NCBI GenBank assembly: GCA_002496485.1
Contig: DAJW01000087.1
Location: 1-5,034 of the forward strand
Direction of reading: 5' to 3'
Source: Euryarchaeota archaeon UBA36
GTDB taxonomy: Archaea; Thermoplasmatota; Poseidoniia; Poseidoniales; Thalassarchaeaceae
DNA: 5,034 bases
Shown here: piece by piece, positions 1-5,034 of the stretch
Position numbering within the stretch: the stretch's first letter is position 1
Layout: each line of letters starts with the position of its first letter
Notes under the pieces: generated by a model
Database searches by the model: none
The model's input: only the letters and a program-made list of their open reading frames with translations
Told to the model about the DNA's origin: nothing
Position numbers and translations under genes: made by a program

Positions 1-48
1 TGCCACTCCAAATAGTACTTTTTCCAAACTCAGTTTCTGCTCTGCCAT
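1..48 (-). CDS. Start of an unidentified gene running off the left edge (3' partial)
   Basis: From ATG at 48 the frame reads MAEQKLSLEKVLFGVA and is still open at position 1, so only 16 codons are visible. The end of the fragment turns hydrophobic (VLFGVA), which may be the beginning of a membrane helix behind a short charged N-terminus, but too little is present to say. It shares the orientation of the two genes upstream and sits 58 bases after the small gene's stop. A competing ATG at 71 reaches a stop after 13 codons. The gene cannot be identified from this fragment. Confidence 0.5.
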   Translation of the reverse strand, partial: MAEQKLSLEKVLFGVA

Positions 49-76
49 GAAGCGCCGAGCAACAACAACATTTTGA

Positions 77-102
77 ATTATAGGTTCAAAGAAGTAAATA
101 AA
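77..102 (-). promoter_or_regulatory. Putative promoter region of the left-edge gene
   Basis: Two TATA-like candidates lie between the small gene and the next start on the minus strand: TTTATTTA at 102-95 and TATAAT at 82-77. The first would give a leader of about 25 bases before the ATG at 48. The second would give a nearly leaderless transcript. No Shine-Dalgarno sequence is visible before the ATG (the bases are GCTCGGCGCTTC), which fits short-leader initiation. The T-rich bases around 107-88 could also help end the upstream transcript. Confidence 0.3.
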
Positions 103-106
103 TGAT

Positions 107-277
107 TTACATTGAGTATCCTTTCTTAGGATTATTACCTATTATCGGTGCGTTCCCAGATTGTACCCCATCTGACTCTTCGACGATAATATTCAATAAC
201 GTATTGACTAGTGATTTTAGCTCTTCTAATTCCCCTCTTAATTCTTCTAAATTAGCTACCTCTGTATCCATGCGCAT
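107..277 (-). CDS. Small coiled-coil protein, 56 residues, function unknown
   Basis: The frame runs from ATG at 277 (MRMDTEVANLEEL) to TAA at 109-107, giving 56 residues. A second in-frame ATG at 271 would give 54, and an in-frame TGA at 298-296 bounds the frame upstream. Residues 10-34 are an acidic amphipathic helix with hydrophobic residues at 10, 13, 17, 20, 24, 27 and 31. This is exact 3-4 heptad spacing, rich in Leu and Glu, so a short dimeric or trimeric coiled coil is likely. The last 20 residues are Gly/Asn/Pro-rich, probably disordered, and end in PKKGYSM. There is no signal peptide or membrane segment, so it should be cytoplasmic. It lies 116 bases downstream of the giant gene on the same strand, with its own promoter-like box. 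I do not recognise the family. The heptad pattern, and a promoter and terminator fitting its ends, are why I prefer it to the overlapping plus-strand frame. Confidence 0.7.
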   Translation of the reverse strand: MRMDTEVANLEELRGELEELKSLVNTLLNIIVEESDGVQSGNAPIIGNNPKKGYSM

Positions 278-283
278 CCCATC

Positions 284-298
284 TGAGGAAAGTCCTCA
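284..298. repeat. Short perfect inverted repeat at the expected transcription start of the small gene
   Basis: The plus strand reads TGAGGAAAGTCCTCA: a perfect 6-base stem (TGAGGA/TCCTCA) with a 3-base loop. It lies 6 bases before the ATG at 277 and starts where the TATA box predicts transcription to begin. It could be an operator or a 5'-end hairpin. A match this short can also occur by chance. Confidence 0.4.
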
Positions 299-318
299 AT
301 TACATTTACAGCACATAG

Positions 319-328
319 TCTATAAACA
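319..328 (-). promoter_or_regulatory. Putative archaeal TATA box for the small coiled-coil gene
   Basis: The minus strand reads TGTTTATAGA, with TTTATA at 326-321. A start of transcription about 25 bases downstream would fall near 300-296, leaving a leader of about 20 bases before the ATG at 277. No convincing Shine-Dalgarno sequence sits at the usual distance; GAGG at 297-294 is about 16 bases from the ATG. The box is judged by eye only. Confidence 0.4.
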
Positions 329-338
329 GAGTAGTAAG

Positions 339-393
339 AAAAAATGTAAAATGTGCTTTTTTCAATGGTTTACAAATTATCTAAATCAAAAAA
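339..393 (-). terminator. T-rich transcription end of the giant gene
   Basis: On the minus strand a T6 run (393-388) directly follows the TAA, and a second T6 run lies at 344-339. The second run pairs with an A-rich segment at 363-357 (GAAAAAA against TTTTTTC, 12-base loop). Archaeal RNA polymerase typically releases at such T-tracts, with or without a hairpin. The stem is only A-T pairs plus one G-C, so the T-tracts are the stronger signal. Confidence 0.5.
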
Positions 394-3225
394 TTAGTTA
401 TCGGAGTAATAATCTTGAGCTGTCTGTCTAGCAAATGACTCATCATATCCCTGTTGAATTAGCTGGCGAACATACTCCTCAATCAATTCATTTTGTGAGT
501 TTTCTATTGTACTATCTGCGACCTCAGAGTTATCCTCATCATAATAATAATCTTCACCCCTATTCTGAATCACATATACTGCCGCCGCCATTAATGAAAC
601 TAACAATATTATTCCACCTAGTACCCAGATAGTTGTATAGTCCGATCCTGTATTAGCACTGGCTTCAACTACTGTAAATCCTGGGATCTCGATATTTTGT
701 AAATTAGAGTTTTCGAAGTCTTCGTTTATTACAAGTACTAGTATTGGCTGGCCGATAGTCCAAGTCTGATATTGGAACTGTAATTTTATACTAGAGCTAC
801 CGGGTGGTAAATAAACTGTAGAATCACCATTTTCCAAAGTAGTACTCGATGGCCTCCAAGAGCCATCGGAAAGTTGCTCATACAGTCCAACTTGAATTGA
901 ACCTGCCAACTTTCCTGGGTTTTCCCAGTATGTCACAATTCTAGCAGAATCTCCAAGTGCTAGATCTTTACTCGGCTCTACTACTTCACGAGTGTAAGCC
1001 CCTAGAAATTCAACAATTCTAATTGATGGATTCCTAGGATTTTCCGGTCCGCCTAAAGTGTTAATTTCATTTCCACTTTTATCGGTAGAAATAATCCAAA
1101 AGGAAATTTTATCTCCTTCAATGAACGTAGATTCTATTGATGAAAAATCTAGATTATCGGAGTAAATTAACTTTCCATCCGCGACTGATACTAAATTAAG
1201 TTCTGTAAATGTTTTTGTATCTTGCACTGGTTGATTATTTCTTTCTAATTCCCAAGCAACTTGTAGAGGTCCATCTTTCATTCCCAGATTTTCAATGATT
1301 GTCACGGTAACGGGAATGGAATCTAGATCATTAGAATCAATAACTTGCAATGATGATTCTGGGTATTGATTTGGATCGAATACCGCAGATGGGCTTATTG
1401 TATCTACGATGATAGAATATTCAGAATTTTCTAATGAATAAGAAAGTCCGGGGGAATCAAATAAGGATAATTTTATTGGCATTTCGGAAAGTAATGGTGG
1501 CCTTGGGGGTAAGCTTACAGTGGCAATAAATGTTGCATTTTGTAGAATGTTTGTGGAAGAAATAATTTCAGTACCGCCGTATGTAAATGTAGCCTCGAGA
1601 TACATTGCTGGAGAAATTTCAGATAGTACCTCATTAGTTCCAAAATGATGAACTGAACCTGTTATCGAGAAATCGTCCCCTTGGCCTAAATAGATAGAAT
1701 TAGAGGTCTTTTCTCCATAAGGAATTGTTAAATCTTCCATGGCATTGGGTTTTGCGATTAGAAAATTATCGAGTCTCCAAGATAATGAGCTCAATACTGA
1801 AGATTCAATAGAATGTAAGTTATCTACTAAACTAACCCTAGGGTTACAATTAAAACTGCTAGAATCGAATGGAAAATCCCATGAAAGTTTGAAACCTAAT
1901 TCTAACTCAGTTATTCGATTGGTAATTTTCGTAGTTTCTGCACTAATGGGTTCTAACATACTACCATTTGGAGTCCACATTTCAGAAGTGAAAGGAGAGA
2001 ATGAAATCAAACCTAAATCAGTTCCATATCCACATAGCATAACTGAGATATTATCTATGGTATTGAACCCATTTGGCTCATCAATCCTTACTTTGAAAAA
2101 ATGTGTTCGACCGGGGAGTAGATAATGTTCTCCGTCATCATTTGAAATTCTATCCAAGTCAAATGCGGAATTAGAACTCTGTCCACTACCTAATATCGCA
2201 CCAGCGAATGATGAGGCTTCATCTTCAGCTACAACTATTGAAGCCCAAGAATTTTCTATTCCATAACTTCCGCCCGTTCCACCTTGAAGATATGATAATC
2301 CCGCCCAGTCCGTACCTTCTACGTATAGATGTATAATTTCATTATCCATGGTTGATACATCAATTCCTGAAAATCTAACCTGTTGTTCCCCTGTCAATCC
2401 TGAACTCAAGAGTTTCACCTGTGATTGATATTCATCTTCGTCTGCATAACCATCTTGATTTAAATCATCAATCGATTCTCTCCAGAATTTTAAGGTTATA
2501 TTTCCTCCTCTAGCTTCATCTTCTGTAATAGTAATTAATGGTGAAAATAAACTGGTGGGAGAAATTATATTTCCATCGGCTGGCTGTAAACCGATAGGAG
2601 AATCAATGAGAATTGGTCCAGCAATTGGAGGATTATCATCAACTTCCACTGTTACAATTGTGGCCAGTCCAGTTGAATCTTGCGCACCATTACTCATTCC
2701 AATCTCACCAACAGAAAGTAGCAGTGGGGAAAGGTGTATTTCTGAAGTATTATTAGGTGCCTTAATTGTTCCTGAGAATGTCCCATTTTCTCCAGATTGT
2801 AATGCAATAATCTGTCCTGAAGAATTGACACCCACTTCGAAATCGGACATCATGGGCCTTTCATCTACTGAGTCTTGGAATCTAACAGTGCCAGATATTG
2901 TTAGATCACTTCCGTTTATAATTGGATATGGATAAAATAAAGTATCTCTGGTGTTGGAAATATCTCTTCCTTGATTATCTAAAACTTTGAAGGAATCTAT
3001 TTGTAAGTCATTCTCGACAGCATTTGAACCAGAACCACCTGAAATAGATGTGGCTGACCAAATGGTTTCTCCATCATCATTATTTGCACTTGCTTCCCAA
3101 AGGATATTATCAACGTCATCCCATAACCAAGTAATATCAAAATTCCAATGAACGGAGACATCTTCAAGGCCATCTCCATTTGTAATTAATTCTACAAAAC
3201 TTGAGTCTGGGTCTAGAGAAATCTG
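394..3225 (-). CDS. Giant surface protein, C-terminal-side part: Ig-like modules, membrane helix, cytoplasmic tail
   Basis: The same frame continues for 943 codons from just after the TGA (3226-3228) to a TAA at 394-396. The first in-frame ATG is at 2853 (a double ATG). A gene finder would start there, but the 124 codons before it are clearly coding, with a Trp-rich stretch (DVSVHWNF followed by TWLWDDVD, residues 625-642) and an Ig-like strand pattern leading straight into the ATG. No ATG, GTG or TTG start is visible between 3225 and 2853. Modules, numbered from the window edge: Ig-like around 700-800 (GTFSGTIKAP at 751-760), an EF-hand-type loop at 857-868, a beta module after DDGEHYLLPG (966-975) with C1001 and C1063, more Ig-like segments, a CARDB-like module at about 1342-1466, a membrane helix at 1467-1490, and an acidic tail at 1491-1546. 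The topology is outside-in with the C-terminus in the cytoplasm. A fragment starting at 2853 would lack a signal peptide and probably could not be exported, which argues for one interrupted gene. Confidence 0.85.
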   Translation of the reverse strand, partial: QISLDPDSSFVELITNGDGLEDVSVHWNFDITWLWDDVDNILWEASANNDDGETIWSATSISGGSGSNAVENDLQIDSFKVLDNQGRDISNTRDTLFYPYPIINGSDLTISGTVRFQDSVDERPMMSDFEVGVNSSGQIIALQSGENGTFSGTIKAPNNTSEIHLSPLLLSVGEIGMSNGAQDSTGLATIVTVEVDDNPPIAGPILIDSPIGLQPADGNIISPTSLFSPLITITEDEARGGNITLKFWRESIDDLNQDGYADEDEYQSQVKLLSSGLTGEQQVRFSGIDVSTMDNEIIHLYVEGTDWAGLSYLQGGTGGSYGIENSWASIVVAEDEASSFAGAILGSGQSSNSAFDLDRISNDDGEHYLLPGRTHFFKVRIDEPNGFNTIDNISVMLCGYGTDLGLISFSPFTSEMWTPNGSMLEPISAETTKITNRITELELGFKLSWDFPFDSSSFNCNPRVSLVDNLHSIESSVLSSLSWRLDNFLIAKPNAMEDLTIPYGEKTSNSIYLGQGDDFSITGSVHHFGTNEVLSEISPAMYLEATFTYGGTEIISSTNILQNATFIATVSLPPRPPLLSEMPIKLSLFDSPGLSYSLENSEYSIIVDTISPSAVFDPNQYPESSLQVIDSNDLDSIPVTVTIIENLGMKDGPLQVAWELERNNQPVQDTKTFTELNLVSVADGKLIYSDNLDFSSIESTFIEGDKISFWIISTDKSGNEINTLGGPENPRNPSIRIVEFLGAYTREVVEPSKDLALGDSARIVTYWENPGKLAGSIQVGLYEQLSDGSWRPSSTTLENGDSTVYLPPGSSSIKLQFQYQTWTIGQPILVLVINEDFENSNLQNIEIPGFTVVEASANTGSDYTTIWVLGGIILLVSLMAAAVYVIQNRGEDYYYDEDNSEVADSTIENSQNELIEEYVRQLIQQGYDESFARQTAQDYYSDN
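397..636 (-). other. Transmembrane helix and acidic cytoplasmic tail with conserved-looking terminal helix
   Basis: Residues 1467-1490 form a 24-residue hydrophobic segment (IWVLGGIILLVSLMAAAVYVI is its core, minus its last Q). It is followed by NRGED, a Tyr/Asp/Glu-rich stretch (1494-1507) and a predicted amphipathic helical end, EEYVRQLIQQGYDESFAR at 1519-1536, finishing in DYYSDN. The long extracellular region before it and the short tail after it indicate a single-pass anchor with the C-terminus inside. The GY-D/E-x-x-AR pattern of the tail recalls UBA/SHOCT-like short helical motifs and the ends of other large Poseidoniales surface proteins. That resemblance is from memory. Confidence 0.8.
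2431..2466 (-). other. EF-hand-type calcium-binding loop within the giant protein
   Basis: Residues 857-868 read DLNQDGYADEDE. This fits the 12-residue loop with D at 1, N at 3, D at 5, G at 6, a main-chain ligand at 7, D at 9 and E at 12. It is one isolated loop without a clear paired helix-loop-helix, as is common in extracellular beta-sandwich proteins where calcium stiffens a linker. Calcium binding is inferred from the motif. Confidence 0.65.
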
Positions 3226-3228
3226 TCA
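3226..3228 (-). other. In-frame TGA interrupting the giant gene
   Basis: The minus strand reads GCC ATT TGA CAG ATT at this point. The frame is open for 602 codons before it and 943 codons after it, so a single base change explains the break and no frameshift is needed. Single-base neighbours of TGA include TGG (Trp), CGA and AGA (Arg), GGA (Gly), TCA (Ser), TTA (Leu) and TGC/TGT (Cys). The Trp residues just downstream are all TGG, so general reading of TGA as Trp is not indicated. Both visible complete genes end in TAA. Confidence 0.9.
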
Positions 3229-5034
3229 AATGGCACTAACATCGCTAAATGAGTAGTCAGTATTCCAACTTCCTAAATTCCTATGTACCTTAAATGAGAT
3301 AGATGTTCCATCTGAAGAGTAGCCTTTCAGTGTGATATCGGCAATCATCTCATTATCTATCAAATGGCGATGATTAGTCACTATCTCATACTTCTCGCCA
3401 TTAGGATATAGTGTACTAGGAACTGAAAAATCCCTATTGATAAACATGTAGTCGAAATTAACTGAGCCCGATAATGAAATTGCACCTTGACTTGTTGTTG
3501 TGGGGTCGGAAATTAATGAATTCACAAAAACTGGAATTCCGATTTCTTCGGGTGGCGGATAATCTTGTGCCAAATTAGAATGGTAATCGGCAATTATTGG
3601 CCCTAATCCACTAATTATCTCGATTAAATCATATGCAATTACCATGCTGGTTACAGTGATAGTCTGGGGGGTGGAAGAACTAAATTCTAGAGGAATATCT
3701 ATCCATTCCCTTCCAGTTGCATCAGTATGACTCGGATTTAGTAAATTTATTGCTGAAATTTGGCCTTGGCTGAGTGGACTGATAAATATTGACTCTCCGC
3801 TACCACCAGTCCTAGTAGAACCTGCTACAGAAACTATCACCGGAGATTCGAAGCCATCCGAATCGCCGCCTCCAAAATCTAAATTGGTTCCACCAGTTGG
3901 AGAAATTGCTATAATTCCGGAATTTACTGAAGAATTATTTGGAATTCTGACTGAGATATTGTGATTCGTTCCATCGAGATAAATGGTCTGACTAATTTTT
4001 CCTGTTTTTTCTCCAGAATCCAAACTCGTTTTCATGCATAATGTAGATTGCCACCCAAAATTGCCATAGCAATCAGAGAATTCACCATCTGATGGAGGGA
4101 ATTCCCAATCATTTCCATCGCCCAACAAATCAATTGTGGGACCTTTAAGAGGTTGGGCAAATCTAGATGAAATTATCAAACGATCAATCCAACCATTAGT
4201 AGGTAGATTTACTGATACTCCGAATCCCGTTAGAGGGGACTGGAATGTGATTGATTCCCCTCGCTGAATTGGATTTCCTATTGGATTTCCGAATCGATCT
4301 AATATTGATACGGATATATGTACTGAGAAATTTCCTGCGAGAGAAATACTATTTATTGGCCTAGTAGAATAGGTAAAAGGTGAAGTGATTGTTCCAGTAA
4401 AAATTGTTGCATTTAGTAAATCATCTACTACTTCAACTCCTGGACTGAATGACCAGCTATTGTATCCAGAGTCGGCATTTAGAATTCTTTTTCCGCCAAT
4501 ATAGATTTTCTTCAGCAATGGCGTTAATTCTGGATTGTCCGTTCCTATGTGAATTAGAATTTTGAAATCGGAACTTATGCCTGCTAAGCTAATTGGAAAT
4601 GTGACATTAGAAAATCCGGGAATAACCTGTTCCCCATCAATTAGTGAAGCGCGAATCCATCCCAAGTCATTGACTTCCGCATCTATATCTATAAATCCTC
4701 GATTGAAGTTACAGTTCAATGATTGGAAATTCTCACAGTATGGATCATCTAAAGATACTAAGTCACTCATCCAAGTTCCATCTGAGCTGAAATTATTTAT
4801 TTTTACTCCTGCATTATCTATAAACCATCCACCGGCTGTATATCCTGAATTAGATCCAAATGAGAATTTGAATTTTACTTGTTGACCTTTGAAATTATCA
4901 AGATTGGCCTGGAGATTGGTCATTGCACTATTCGAAGTCCAAGATGATCCGCCATAATTACAATGGTTGGTAGCAAAAGTAGCTTTTCCTGCAAGTTCAT
5001 GCCCGGCAGTATTTATTGCAGTACTCGTATACCA
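3226..5034 (-). CDS. Giant secreted modular surface protein, N-terminal-side part (5' partial, ends at in-frame TGA)
   Basis: The frame is open from the window edge (first codon TGG at 5034) to the TGA at 3226-3228, 602 residues. The ATG at 4923 is internal: the 37 codons before it are open and protein-like, so the true start and signal peptide lie off the right edge. Residues are numbered from the edge. Residues 1-80 resemble the jelly-roll/MAM-like domain that follows M6 (immune inhibitor A) and some subtilisin-type peptidases, with VKFKFSFGSNSG followed by GGWFIDN at 68-74. Residues 120-185 form a beta-rich module ending LTPLLKKIYIGGKRIL. Around 209-219 (ATIFTGTITSP) and 270-320 are further Ig-like or beta-sandwich segments, with GDGNDWEFP at 305-313. 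Close cysteine pairs (C100/C108, C322/C333) and many N-X-S/T sequons fit an exported protein. No catalytic motif is visible. It is probably the same gene as 394-3225. Extracellular location is well supported; the function is unknown. Confidence 0.85.
   Translation of the reverse strand, partial: WYTSTAINTAGHELAGKATFATNHCNYGGSSWTSNSAMTNLQANLDNFKGQQVKFKFSFGSNSGYTAGGWFIDNAGVKINNFSSDGTWMSDLVSLDDPYCENFQSLNCNFNRGFIDIDAEVNDLGWIRASLIDGEQVIPGFSNVTFPISLAGISSDFKILIHIGTDNPELTPLLKKIYIGGKRILNADSGYNSWSFSPGVEVVDDLLNATIFTGTITSPFTYSTRPINSISLAGNFSVHISVSILDRFGNPIGNPIQRGESITFQSPLTGFGVSVNLPTNGWIDRLIISSRFAQPLKGPTIDLLGDGNDWEFPPSDGEFSDCYGNFGWQSTLCMKTSLDSGEKTGKISQTIYLDGTNHNISVRIPNNSSVNSGIIAISPTGGTNLDFGGGDSDGFESPVIVSVAGSTRTGGSGESIFISPLSQGQISAINLLNPSHTDATGREWIDIPLEFSSSTPQTITVTSMVIAYDLIEIISGLGPIIADYHSNLAQDYPPPEEIGIPVFVNSLISDPTTTSQGAISLSGSVNFDYMFINRDFSVPSTLYPNGEKYEIVTNHRHLIDNEMIADITLKGYSSDGTSISFKVHRNLGSWNTDYSFSDVSAI
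4797..5034 (-). other. MAM/immune-inhibitor-A-like jelly-roll domain (partial)
   Basis: The first roughly 80 residues visible at the right edge alternate hydrophobic and polar residues. They contain QQVKFKFSFGSNSG and then GGWFIDNAGVKI, matching the signature strand pair (RFRF.S..S followed by GWYIDDV) of jelly-roll domains attached to secreted M6 and S8 peptidases. The family match is by recalled pattern. It raises the chance that a peptidase or other enzyme lies upstream, outside the window, but such domains also occur in non-enzymatic surface proteins. Confidence 0.55.

Noticed and set aside
59..70. A short AAC/GTT trinucleotide run.
   Set aside because: Only three to four units are present, in a noncoding spacer, which is too short to be a meaningful microsatellite.
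256..282. An 8-codon minus-strand frame (MGCAWIQR, then TAG) overlapping the start of the small gene, possibly a leader peptide.
   Set aside because: It is too short to judge, has no ribosome-binding site, and overlaps a better start in another frame. It is most likely chance.
102..431. A 109-codon plus-strand open frame covering the intergenic region.
   Set aside because: It overlaps the minus-strand coiled-coil gene and the end of the giant gene. Its Ser/Asn/Thr-rich content reflects the reverse complement of those, with no domain or promoter support.
1833..1846. A 14-base perfect palindrome, TAACCCTAGGGTTA, with a telomere-like look.
   Set aside because: It lies inside the giant gene and encodes ordinary residues next to C1063. 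A palindrome of this length is not surprising in 5 kb, and there is no neighbouring copy.
1739..2125. A plus-strand open frame of 128 codons opposite the giant gene, with similar ones at 2555-2935 and 4562-4885.
   Set aside because: They are antisense shadows: they lack signal, domain or promoter features and sit wholly or almost wholly inside the strongly supported minus-strand frame.
2997..3179. A 60-codon minus-strand open frame starting MEMALKMSP.
   Set aside because: It is in a different frame from the giant gene, which is open and protein-like across the same bases. A frameshift is not needed there, so it is a shadow.

Overview
The window looks like an AT-rich marine planktonic euryarchaeon of the Marine Group II/III type (Poseidoniales or relatives). 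The reasons are the very long exported protein built of beta-sandwich modules, with one C-terminal membrane helix and a short acidic tail ending in a YVRQLIQQGY-type helix; archaeal-looking TATA boxes close to the starts; T-rich gene ends; and no strong Shine-Dalgarno sequences. This assignment rests on recalled family style, not on a search.

All genes read on the minus strand, so transcription runs from the right edge to the left. About 92% of the window (5034 down to 394) is one reading frame of 1,547 codons. It enters from the right edge already open, so the N-terminus lies outside the window, and it ends at a TAA at 394-396. The frame is broken once, by a TGA at 3226-3228 (codon 603 counted from the window edge). 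The frame, the protein style and the codon use continue unchanged on the other side. I read this as one gene for a giant cell-surface protein with a single premature stop: a nonsense mutation, a sequencing or assembly error, or, less likely, recoding. The visible parts, in order, are an immune-inhibitor-A/MAM-like jelly-roll, several Ig-like or other beta-sandwich modules, the TGA, a Trp-rich segment, further Ig-like modules with one EF-hand-type calcium loop, a CARDB-like module next to the membrane, a transmembrane helix, and the cytoplasmic tail.

Downstream of it (393 to 1) are a T-rich terminator-like stretch, a TATA-like promoter, a short perfect inverted repeat (284-298), a small gene for a 54-56 residue coiled-coil protein (107-277), a second promoter-like stretch, and the first 16 codons of another minus-strand gene that runs off the left edge. 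No RNA gene, CRISPR array, insertion sequence or plus-strand gene could be supported. The plus-strand open frames overlie the minus-strand genes and look like shadows.

The giant protein would act outside the cell as an anchored adhesion, binding or degradative protein; any catalytic domain would lie off the right edge. Nothing in the sequence ties the small coiled-coil protein to it beyond adjacency and shared orientation.
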